From Tanytarsus gracilentus (Eukaryota > Arthropoda > Insecta > Diptera > Chironomidae): a stretch of 64,000 nucleotides of DNA. The position numbers and the translations under genes were made by a program. Each line of letters starts with the position of its first letter. The first letter of the stretch is position 1. Below the pieces are notes generated by a model. The model ran no database searches and was not told the origin of the DNA. It saw nothing but the letters and a program-made list of their open reading frames with translations. Below are positions 1 through 9,600 of the stretch, piece after piece. The stretch is from NCBI GenBank assembly GCA_038502055.1, contig JAXRKN010000040.1, positions 6,284,001 to 6,348,000 of the forward strand, read 5' to 3'.

Positions 1-167
1 CTGGTTGGCGTTCATAATATGGATTTAGCACAGAAAGAGAAGCAAGAGGAAAGGTTGAAAAATCCTCGTAAAGACTCACATGGTGAGGAGTCTGACATGG
101 AGGATGCACCCGAAGCGGATCAAGCAATGCACGAGGATAGAGCTGGAGCTCTACTCAATAGAACGAG
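1..167 (+). CDS. PIP5K: PIP5K exon, cut by window start
   Basis: Coding in frame 1 from the first base. It begins with LVGVHN, the continuation of the MDYSLLVG-type kinase motif, then an acidic/charged linker (KEKQEERL, EESDMEDAPEAD). It ends at AACGAG before the donor GTTTGT at 168 and leaves two bases of an Arg codon. Read-through past the donor gives a meaningless extension ending in TGA at 220-222. Confidence 0.88.
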
Positions 168-3100
168 GTTTGTAAAAATCGGTGTTGTCCATTTCTATTT
201 TTATATAACTTTTTTATGCTGAGCTACCGCTTAAATGTCTTCTTAGTGCACTTCACAGATCTATCAATCGACAGCGTTTAGTTGCCCATTCCACAGCCAT
301 GGAAAGCATTCAGGCCGAAAGTGAGCCTATTGATGAAGAGGAGGATGTACCGTGAGTGTCGTTTTCAAGCTTTTTAAACTGCCCACCAAAGCATGTCACA
401 CAATCATATTCAATTTAATATCAATTTCATTCTCAGTCCCGGCGGCATTCCAGCACGAAATGATAAAGGAGAGAGGTTGCTCCTTTTCATCGGTATTATC
501 GATATTCTACAATCGTATCGGTTGAAAAAGAAGCTGGAGCATACATTTAAAAGCATCATTCACGATGGCGTAAGTACAACGACATTCGATATTGTTGTGT
601 TGATAACTTTACTGATATAAAGTTTTGTAAAGTGACTTCTCTTTCATTCATTTGATCACGTTGATAATGACTTTTTCCTCCTCTTTTATTGTAGGACACT
701 GTGTCTGTGCATCGTCCATCTTTCTATGCTCAACGCTTTCAAGATTTCATGGCCAAGACTGTATTTCGGAAAATTCCATCGCGTAAGTTTACTTTAACAC
801 CGCAATCAATCAAACAATCGATGGGTCATTTATGATGTTTTCTGTTGATTCATGATTTTTTAATACTTTTTGATTTATAATTAAAAAAAAATTGATAATT
901 TCGAAAGTTTATAAGTTCATGATGAAAAAAAATGTATTATTGAGATGAAAAGTATCGGGGATTTGCGTTTTAAGTTTATGCCAACTAAATCCCCAATATT
1001 TTTGCATCTCTTCTCTAATTGGTTGTGATTGAGAAAAAATATATTATTAGTTTAGTTTATAAAATTATTTTCTTTAATCCATATATTCTTATATTGATTG
1101 ACTGGTCATCGTCTAACATAAATGTTTATCCTCCTTTATCAAAAAAAGTCCACGTTTAAGCAGTTTCTGTAATTGTCTGAAGATAAAAAATTAAAAAATA
1201 TTGTTTTTATGTATGTGGATGATTTGAAAAAAAAATAATTGAAAATTTTCCAACCCTTTTATACTTTACTTTTCTTTTCTATCTTCTTTTTATTGCAAAT
1301 ACCCGCATAAACTATTTATGAAACAATCTCTTTTTCTTATATTGAAAAAAAATCGACGTGCTTTCAACCTAATAACTATCCATCGATAAAATGCTTCCAT
1401 TTTGCATTCATTTTCAAAAATTGATCCTGAAATGAATAATTTAAGGCATGAGCAAATATGAAATTTTTCTCATAAATGACCCTTTTGCAGTTACACATTA
1501 TACAAACATCAATTCATACCACATTAGTCATATGCTACACATCTAAGTGGTTCTTTGCTTATTACGTTACTAAAAGGTGCATCGAATTGCTCAAATTTAA
1601 GAGCGTGACGTAATTAAGGAATGAACCTTAATTTCCATTACAATGACACAAAGAGATTAATTTAATTATGTGCTGAATAAATCAAATATCTCCCCCCAAC
1701 TATTAAAATATAGGACACATAATAACAAAGTGTCTTTTGTACGATCAAAGGATTGTAAAGAATCATTACGCAGCACAATACAATTCTCACACCAACATAA
1801 AATTAGTTCATTTCCTCTAAGAAACATTGATAGTAAATTCACATTTGATTGTGCTGATTATCACTAATTACACGAGGAAAAATTGTAGTGCCTTAAATTA
1901 ACATAGAAAAAAATGAAATCGGACCAACAATAATTTTATGTTGATTTTTTATGATTCAATGCATTACCATTTAGTTCTTTCCACTTTGTATGATTTAGTA
2001 AAACATTTATCGCTATATACCTTAACTTTCAAATTTATACAAATGAAACTAAATTATTATGACCGGCACGAGGTATAACATTGTCTATCACCACATTTTT
2101 GATCAAATCATTTTCTTTCTTCTCTCTTCTCTTCCTTCTTTTTTTCTTTTTCTCATAATCCACCACCAAAATATCTATAAAAAATATTGAATCTCTTCAT
2201 TTTCCACGTAATATGCATTTTATATACATTTTGTACATGTAAAAATATAATTTTAAATATTAGTGGATCTTCCTGAAGTCAAAGGGCAACATCGTAAATT
2301 TCGTACTTTGGTGACTAGCTATATAGGTAAAGTTTTGGTCTTAATCTCTCCCAAATACACATTTTTACCGGAGAATTTCTACCAACTTTTTAGATCAATT
2401 TTTTTTACTTTTTTTAATGAGTTGTTTGAAAATTTCTGCACGAAAATTTTCTTTTGAGTTTTACCTCAACTTTCTCTTTCAATTGTTCCAACTTTTCCCC
2501 TCCTTATTTTGTTGCATGACAACTCTTTTTAACTTTACATAATTTTGTTTTGTTCTCCTCCTCTTCTCACGGCAGACCTTGAATTAAACACAATAAAAAT
2601 TGATATATAAGAAAAAGAAAATTGTAAATAAGACATCATGTAAATATTTTTCTACAAAGTGCATGACAAAAAGCCATTTTGAATAGCGTGTGAAAAGCGA
2701 GCAGCTAAAATCCCCTGAATTATTTTATATTCAATTTATCATGCTGAGTGCACTTTAAACACTTTCACTTTGCCCTCCGAAATAAAAACCAAAACTTTTC
2801 TCCCTGCTTCTCTTGAGTAATATTCATAATTTTTGCTCCATTGTGTGTGTGCTCCTGGGAAATAAAAAAAAGGAGATGGAAACTGAATTTAAATTATTTT
2901 GTTTCTGAATATTCTAAAATCAAATTATCAACAAAAGTTCTCATATTTTAAAGAATTCACGATAAGTTTCCATTCCTTTGAAGGCTTTACAGTTCACCAC
3001 CAATTTTATGAAAAATATTCAGTATAAATTAGTGTGTAGAGCATAGTACTTAAGAGTTAGTTCCACTTGTTGACATGTTATTAAAAGCACCTCCCCTTTC

Positions 3101-6100
3101 TTTTAATAGTTTTAGTATGTTTCTAGCACTCGAAAAGAAAATGTACAAAAATAATAAAAGAAAGTTTTCTTTAGGTTCATGTGAAACAGCATTCAAATTT
3201 ATGTCTTATACTTCATTATTTTTCTTCGAGTTCATTGTGAACTTTTGTGTTGCGCACACCCCCAACTTTGTCCTCTCATTTCTTCAAAAAAGTGTGAATA
3301 GTGTTGTTTCATTTGCATATAATTTTATGTGTCATTAAGTGGTTTTCGTTTTTTTACCATCTACCGAATTTCTTTAAAATTAATTTGGTTGCACAATCAC
3401 GCACAGTCACGTTTCTGGCATTTTGAGGATGTGAAATTATTCGAAAATAAAAATTGCATCCTCGATATGACAAAGAAAATCTTAAATGTCACCATTGTGT
3501 GAAGGTGAGATTATTATTTTTTGTTCTTGCCGTTCGATGTTGTAGAAATTTATTTCTCACCCCGCATAGCATTAGGTTTTAATTGCTAAGAATAATATTA
3601 ATCCTCGAAGAAAATATAAAAGCGCAAAAATTCACAGCTTTTTAATATTTTATCCAACTTTAATTTTATAAGTGTTATAAATGTTTTATGTGTCTTCTCT
3701 CTATTGCATTTGTTCATAATAAAATAGCAAAAATGAGTAAAAAAATCAATTTCATGACACAAAGAAAAAATTCAACTGAAATAAGTTTTATTCCATTTTT
3801 TCAAATGAAATAATGAATAAATTTTACTGAGAACAAAAAACTTATCCCAGTTGACCTCTTTGGTCAGAACATTGATTAAAGAAGAAGAAAAAATCAGTCA
3901 ATTTAATTGAATTCCTATATTTACAGCTCTTAAACATTCGCCATCGAAGAGGAAAAGCTTATCCAAGGTTGCACATCAAAGATCAACGGAGTCTGAGGCT
4001 GATAGTCATGGTAAGTCTGCATTTTTAGTAGCAGAAAATTTAGAGGAATTTCAGCGCACTTTTGCAATATAAATTTATCAGAAACTTTTTATTTTACCTT
4101 CTATGATAAATTTTTTAAATCATCTTAATTGAATGAATGTCAAAAAAATTTAATCGAATATTTTTTCATCACTGCACATTGAAATTTCATTCATGAAGAA
4201 CTTTTTTCAATTTTCAATTAAACTTTCAACATTCTCCTTTTCTTTCTCTCTATAACAGCGGCAAGTAGCTCGCATAATCAACCTCATAGCAGCTCATCGA
4301 AAGCAGGTTAGTAAAAAAAAGTTCACTTGAAAATTTTCAACGGTAGTTGTAGCTTAATCTCTTCTTCTTTTTATACTTTTTTCAAAACCTTTTTGCCACA
4401 CTCCCAAAACTCATAATTTCCACATCATACGTTAATACTTTATTGGTTTGTGTCACACAAAATAATTTGTTTTGGATTACCCTCTTTTTTATGGTTTTTA
4501 TTTTCTCACTTTTGGTTGATTTTTTCATCGTCATGTGAAATTTTTTTATGTGGCGATTTTTTTTAATAAATATTTCTCTGTTCAAAATTCATCAAAAAAG
4601 TTTCTCGTTTTTTCTCATTTTTACTGCATCCATTTACGAAATAAACACTGAATGGAATCGGTAATATGTATACACAATATCCTGGTGCTGTCGAAACTGA
4701 AACTCCACGTTTATAAAAAAAATAACATTCATATTTTATTAATTTAAAAAAATTGTTATAACCTAAATAAAATATAAAAAAAAAGGATCTGGTTCGGTCA
4801 ACATGCAATTGATTCGTGCAATCAATAAGAGTAATAAGAGCAATAACAATAATAATAACGGCAGTGCTAATCAGACGTCCTCCACGAGTAACAATAACAG
4901 TTCTACTAATAAAGTTGTAATTGTTGTACCGCCAACTAAAAAATCAGAACAACAACCGACACAATCAGTCAGCCAAAATGCCAACAACAATAATAGTTCT
5001 TCTGCGAGCATTGTGCCACAGCCATCGTCGGGCAGTCCGAGTGTATCATTACCGCCTCTTAAGAAGCGAACCACGATCGTCAAGCAGGCCGTTCCACCAC
5101 CTCCTCCTCCTCGAAAATGCTCACCAGCTCCGCCAGCACGTTCGAAAAGTAATAATCATAAAAGTAGTTCCTATTGCACTAGTCGCATCGTAGTTAATGT
5201 CGATAAATTGCAATGCTTATCCGAAATGACAGTTCCGAGTGGAAATTTAAAAGTGAAAAAGTGGCTTGAGAGTGTAGAGCTTTCATTTAATGATAGTGAC
5301 ATCGATGAGACATCAATTCCTAAAGAAATTCCATTTCAGAGCGTTAAAAAGCTTATTGAATCGTTTACGATCAACGATGATAAAAAGAGTGCGCCGAGAG
5401 GGAAGCGAAAAGTTTCTGATTCAAGTTTAGTGAAGACTCGAGTCGAGGGTTACAATACACTCGATCAAAAATTACGCAATCAATCAGTAAACGTTTTCAA
5501 ATCAGAAACAGATTCGGGAATTGAAGTCTCATCGAAGCCAACATCATTTCTAAAGTTACATCATCAATTTAGTCGCGATGGTGAATTTGTTTGAAAATTT
5601 AAAACGCCATAATTTACTTGCTTATTGTTCTCATTCTTATTTTATAACATCCTCATCTCACATATTCCATCTCTCTCTCTTCTCTCTCGATCTTGATGTC
5701 GCGTCCTATCGCTAGGCTCAGCTCCTTCATGCTCATCGACACCACCGCCTGCATTTGATGATATTAGTGAAAGTGCATATAACAATCAATCGACGAAACA
5801 TTTAAGCAATGACTACAGAAGTTCAAGCGACAAGCGTCTTAATTCACCCCGATCAACTAGCTATCGCGAGGACTCCGTTAGGTATGTCTAGACTTAATAA
5901 CTGTACAGTTATGAATAATTTTTTTGGATGTTAATTGAGTTTGAATTTAGGTGAAATATTTATTGAAAATTATTCTCTCTTCTCAGTATATCAGAAATTC
6001 GTATAGAAACACACTTAACGAGGGACTCGACATCATCAAATAGTTCTCGTGGTGCTCTCGCATGGACACCGCCAACGTCAATTGAAGGCTCCACACCGAC

Positions 6101-6378
6101 ATGGACGGAGGGAACGCCAAGTTTCACGGAGTCGAGTAGCAGTGAAAATGGTATCAAACGTGACTGAAAATAGCATTAAAGAAAGGTTAATTCATTTCAT
6201 AAATCTTTTAACCTCATTAGAATTATCTGGATCTTCGTCGCCTCTCAATCACTCGTCGATGTCCGATAAGCACAAACCGACTGTGGAGATAGCATTAAAT
6301 TCCCTAACATCTGAAATGGTGAGAGTTTGCTATACAGATGTGAAAAGTATTAGAATTTACAAATCACAAGATTTATAA
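1..6378 (+). CDS. PIP5K: Type I PIP4P 5-kinase (PIP5K), 3' part of gene
   Basis: Makes PI(4,5)P2 from PI4P at membranes. The exons I can place, with consistent phases, are 1-167, 259-351, 437-569, 695-782, 2264-2326, 3927-4010, 4259-4306, 4786-5580, 5716-5881, 5987-6150 and 6221-6378. The N-terminal part of the kinase domain lies outside the window. Visible motifs are LVGVHN at the very start, the catalytic IGIIDILQ and the activation/specificity loop KKLEHTFK. The Glu in LEH is the residue that in this family marks type I (PI4P-using) rather than type II enzymes (Ala). HDGDTVSVHRPSFYAQRF and VFRKIPS follow. The tail is Ser/Asn/Pro-rich with a WTPPTSIEGSTPTWTEG block. Flies have two type I genes (sktl, PIP5K59B); I cannot firmly choose between them. 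The gene is convergent with mub. Confidence 0.93.
259..351 (+). CDS. PIP5K: PIP5K exon, linker before catalytic segment
   Basis: The acceptor TTCACAG ends at 258 and the donor GTGAGT starts at 352. With the preceding AG it reads SINRQRLVAHSTAMESIQAE then SEPIDEEEDVP. This segment is strongly conserved in insect type I PIP kinases. 93 nt, entering with one codon base and leaving with two. Confidence 0.9.
437..569 (+). CDS. PIP5K: PIP5K exon with IID motif and activation loop
   Basis: The acceptor TTCTCAG ends at 436 and the donor GTAAGT starts at 570. It encodes PPGGIPARNDKGERLLLFIG, then IIDILQSYRLKKKLEHTFK and SIIHDG. IID is the conserved metal/ATP-binding motif of PIP kinases. The following KKLEHTFK is the membrane-binding activation loop, whose Glu goes with PI4P specificity. 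Exits in phase 0. Confidence 0.93.
695..782 (+). CDS. PIP5K: PIP5K exon, end of kinase core
   Basis: The acceptor TATTGTAG ends at 694 and the donor GTAAGT starts at 783. It encodes DTVSVHRPSFYAQRFQDF then MAKTVFRKIPS, the last conserved block of the type I PIP5K kinase domain. Exits in phase 1 (one base, C, of the next codon). Confidence 0.92.
783..2263 (+). other. PIP5K intron, first part
   Basis: AT-rich intronic sequence. I see no conserved exon, RNA gene or repeat structure beyond short poly-A/T runs. Confidence 0.6.
2264..2326 (+). CDS. PIP5K: PIP5K small symmetric exon (63 nt)
   Basis: A 63-nt exon hidden in a 3.1-kb intron. The acceptor AAATATTAG ends at 2263 and the donor GTAAAG starts at 2327. 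Entering with the C from the previous exon it encodes LDLPEVKGQHRKFRTLVTSY then I, and its last G joins CT of the next exon to give Ala. The joined product FRKIPS-LDLPEVKG...TSYI-ALKHSPSKRKS matches my memory of insect PIP5K tails. The exon is 1-1 symmetric, so it can be skipped without a frameshift; skipping gives FRKIPS-PLKHSPSK. Confidence 0.82.
2327..3926 (+). other. PIP5K intron, second part
   Basis: AT-rich intron with T-rich tracts. No further exon or structured element seen. Confidence 0.6.
3927..4010 (+). CDS. PIP5K: PIP5K tail exon, basic
   Basis: The acceptor ATATTTACAG ends at 3926 and the donor GTAAGT starts at 4011. 84 nt, phase 1-1. It encodes LKHSPSKRKSLSKVAHQRST then ESEADSH, with an SPSK-type basic stretch that follows the kinase core in this family. 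The split codon at the front is Ala or Pro depending on whether the 2264-2326 exon is included. Confidence 0.88.
4259..4306 (+). CDS. PIP5K: PIP5K tail exon, Ser-rich 48 nt
   Basis: The acceptor TATAACAG ends at 4258 and the donor GTTAGT starts at 4307. It encodes AASSSHNQPHSSSSKA, low-complexity Ser/His. Phase 1-1, so skippable in frame. Confidence 0.75.
4786..5580 (+). CDS. PIP5K: PIP5K large tail exon, likely alternative (795 nt)
   Basis: Open for 265 codons. The acceptor AAAAAG ends at 4785 and the donor GTGAAT starts at 5581, phase 1-1. It begins SGSVNMQLIRAINKSNKSNN, then Asn/Ser-rich runs, a PPPPPP run near residue 100, then a more complex segment (VVNVDKLQCLSEMTVPSG, KKWLESVELSFNDSDIDETS). 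The complex part argues for selected coding sequence. Codon composition is richer in G+C than the flanking introns. The acceptor has an A-rich rather than pyrimidine-rich tract, suggesting weak or regulated inclusion. Read-through of the donor stops at TGA 5592-5594, giving another possible C-terminus. Confidence 0.78.
5716..5881 (+). CDS. PIP5K: PIP5K tail exon with STPPPAFDDISE
   Basis: The acceptor ATCGCTAG ends at 5715 and the donor GTATGT starts at 5882. It enters in phase 1 and so can follow either exon 4259-4306 or 4786-5580. It encodes SAPSCSSTPPPAFDDISESA, then a Ser/Arg-rich segment ending YREDSV, and leaves AG. The TPPPAFDDISE block is a recognisable insect PIP5K tail motif. Confidence 0.87.
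5987..6150 (+). CDS. PIP5K: PIP5K exon with WTPPTSIEGSTPTWTEG block
   Basis: The acceptor TCTTCTCAG ends at 5986. It encodes SISEIRIETHLTRDS, then ALAWTPPTSIEGSTPTWTEG and TPSFTESSSSEN, a conserved C-terminal block of insect type I kinases. At 6151 a GTATCA donor may splice to 6221. If unspliced, the frame reads GIKRD and stops at TGA 6165-6167. Confidence 0.88.
6221..6378 (+). CDS. PIP5K: Candidate last PIP5K exon
   Basis: A 70-nt intron (6151-6220) with acceptor TTTTAACCTCATTAG would join AATG to AA. It opens LSGSSSPLNHSSMSDKHKP, then TVEIALNSLTSEMVRVCYTD, ending at TAA 6376-6378. Phase and intron length suit an insect short intron, and the peptide is not low-complexity. The GTATCA donor is poor, and ATG-GTGAGA at 6316-6321 could be a further donor, so the exact C-terminus is unsettled. 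Confidence 0.55.
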
Positions 6379-6683
6379 AAAGAAAGTAAAGTGAAAATCG
6401 ACGAAATTGTTACAAAACAGCAACACATACATTTATAAACACATTTACAATCCAATTATTACAACACACACACAAAAGTAGTATAATTTTTTGTGTACAT
6501 GTTAAACAATAGATTTTATAACTAATTAATGTTATTACATCTCAGTTTATTTTATCATCTTGAACTTGTTTGTAATAACCTTAAAAAATTTATGATTGTG
6601 TCGGGAACAATATAACGAAACTTTTTGTTTAGCCAAAATTATTATTATCCATCTATTCTATCAAGGGAGTTTGCAAATGGAGC

Positions 6684-6689
6684 AATAAA
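6684..6689 (+). terminator. Candidate PIP5K polyadenylation signal
   Basis: AATAAA about 306 nt after the second possible stop. Others exist nearby (about 6788), as expected in AT-rich DNA, so this is only a candidate. Confidence 0.3.
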
Positions 6690-9600
6690 AATTTTGAATT
6701 ATTAGGATTTAGAGCTTTTAAAAAACTCTCGCTTGAATATTTTTTTTACTTGGTATTGAAAAGATGTTGAAAAAATATTCTTGAATGAAATAAAAATAAC
6801 TTTAAAACTTTTCTGCAAGCTCTTTAAACTTTTCACTTGCAAACTTCCTCGGTTATTTTTTCTTCTTTGCAATTATTCTGACCTGTAAACATTATTTACT
6901 ATTTATTTCGCTTGTGATATCAGTTGGTATATGATCTACCTTTCTTTCGTATATATTTTCTTATATGCTATGCAAAAAAAAGTAATTAACCTAGCATTTC
7001 GAAGGATAAAAGTGAAATGAATCTTTTTCTCCTTATCTGATTTGACGATTCAATGTTCTAACCTGACCTTTGTGTTGTAAAAAAGCTGTTGAAGAAGAAA
7101 TATTTTTTAAAGCTCAATTCTCATTTATGAATGTAGATCTCATTCACACAAAAAGCGTGCAATTTTCCTTTTACTCTCCTCCATAGTGCCTCTTTGTCTT
7201 TAACTGTTCACTCACGGGATTCATTAGGAAGTTGTGTAATGAGAAAGATTTCTATCATGATAATGGCATGGCTGGGATTTTATGAGAAAAGTAAATGAAT
7301 GGGCATTTTGGTGGCTTCACGTGAAGTAATGTTGATATTATTTTAGAGAAGATAAAGTTTTTAATGAGAATTCTAGGTAATATGTGTCATTATAAGGATT
7401 TAAAGTTTATTTTTGCTTTCAAACCCTAAAATTATTTACACAACTTCCATTAATGAGCGTATAAAGAACTTTTTGTTTCAACTTGCACTCCTCTCCCCAT
7501 TTTGAGCTTTAAGTTTTCGATACCGTAGTAATTTAGCAAAAAAAATCGTTCTCGCATCAAAGGCAGCACTTTTGTAGAAATTTTATAAATCAGATCATAT
7601 CAATTTGTTTGAAATCATTCCATCTGAAAAAAGAATGAAATAAAAATTAAAAAAAACATTATATAAGAACGGCTCATTTAAAGTTATCTTAATTAAATTT
7701 TAGTGTCATATCTTGACTTTTGCAAAATAAACGATATTCAGAAATATTTTATAATTTTTTCTTCCCAATTAAATATATTTATCGTGTAATATTTGTATAG
7801 AAAAAAATAAATTGAAAACTGTTAACTTTCTTTTTTTTGTTTGCTTATCATCATTATTATCCTTATGTGTTATCCTATTTTATGTATTCAAACACCAACA
7901 CAAAAGAAAAGAAACAAATTTATTTACCAACTTTTCCTCTCCCTATCTCTATGTAGTACATGTTCTAATTAATAAATTACATAGAAAACTTTCATATAAA
8001 AAAAATGATAATCAACTAAATTTCTGCATTTCTTTTGTGTATTTTTTTTCTCTCTTTTCTTTTATCGCTTCATGTGCTTACTGCGGGAAAATGAATTTAA
8101 AAAAAATCAGGAAAATCTTCGGTTTCAGGTTGATTATGATTATAATTAACTCTCTCGTATTCACTCACATTACCATTTACATGTTATTGTGTATTTATTG
8201 GAACCTTTCGCTAATCAAGTTAAACTCATGGAGTAGAGCTGGATGAATTTGTGATTGCAAGAGCATTTAAAAGAAATGGCGATAATTTAAAAACTAGCTG
8301 ATATTTCCCCTAAAAATACAAACACAAATTCATCCGCTTTTCAATCCTCCAAACTATCCTCAATCAAATCTAATCCCCTAGCGCGTCATTCTATGTATTC
8401 TCGCCCCCCATTATTAAAGCATTATAAAAGCATAAGAAAAAAGTTATACATTAAAAAGTTTCATTCGCAAAAAATACCAAGAAACAATATTTAAAAAATC
8501 ATTCATTAAAAAATGAAAAATCAAATCACTATTAAAGACATATTAAAGAGAAAAAAATGAGTAATAATAAAGAAAATCTTGAAGTTTATCTAACAATAAT
8601 TAAAAATTACCAATTTTTTGCGAGGAAGATGTCAGTTAGGCTAAATTAAACAAATTATTTATTGATGAAATAAAATTTGCAGTTGATAATTAATGTTGGT
8701 TGATAAATAAGAAGACAACTTAACAGTGATGATGATAATGATGGAAAAACGATAAAATAAAAATACAAAAATTAAAAACACGTGTTTGATTATTTTTTTA
8801 TTACAGGAAATAACAGCATCCATCTTACCTGTTGCTTAAAATAATTTCAAGCAAATTTTAATCAATCACAAAAGTTTTGTCGAATCTGAAACAAAATTTA
8901 AAGAAAAACTTTTTTACATAGATAATATTTTCTTTTTTTTATTTCATTTTCGCATTTTTTCTCTATACACATAATAAATTGGATAAAGGACAATGAATAA
9001 TTCTTATTGTATTGTGTATCTCAATGAATTTTTTAACATTTTTTTTCATAAAACTTTATTCCTTCAAATTATTTTCACATTTTGTCCAATTTTGTGTGTA
9101 TGAAATTTAAAAAGATTAAAGTCAGTGAGGAATTTTTATTAAAAAGTTATTTTTTTTCGTGAAAGAGTGTGAAATTAGTGAAAATTGAATTAGTCCTGAT
9201 AATTTTTCATTCTCAATTAATTAACGCGATATGTTGTGAGAAACTCGAAAAATTATTTCCTAGGATTTTATCAAAAAAGATTTTTAGCTCTGTCTTCGGA
9301 ATGAAGCTCAAAATGTTTATTCGGCAAAATTGTAAAATTTTCTTCTTCTCTGTAAAAAATGCATGAATCAATGCAAATTTACAATTTGCGCACCTACGTC
9401 CGTCTATTTAACGTTCTACCATTTTTTATGTTTTTGCTTTTGACGACAAATATTTTCTTAAATATCGTAAATACTTTTTTGTTCACTTTTAATATGGCGA
9501 CATTCATAAGATTTGCATTTTTTGGCACCAAGTGTGTCTTTATTTGCTTTCATCTTTAATTTCTTTTAAGTACAAGACTTTTGTTAATCAAAACGTAAAA

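Noticed and set aside
393..620. 75-codon frame starting in a PIP5K intron
   Set aside because: Only its middle (437-569) is coding; the ends are intron read-through.
4382..4808. Two overlapping - strand frames just before the large PIP5K exon
   Set aside because: Low-complexity, inside an intron, with no splice context or family match.
4871..5193. Antisense and +1 frames inside the large PIP5K exon
   Set aside because: Shadows created by the AAT/CAA-type repeats of the real frame.
7812..8246. 144-codon + strand frame, hydrophobic
   Set aside because: It opens at TTG, is almost all Phe/Leu/Ile/Ser/Lys from T-rich DNA, and has no motif or homology I recognise.
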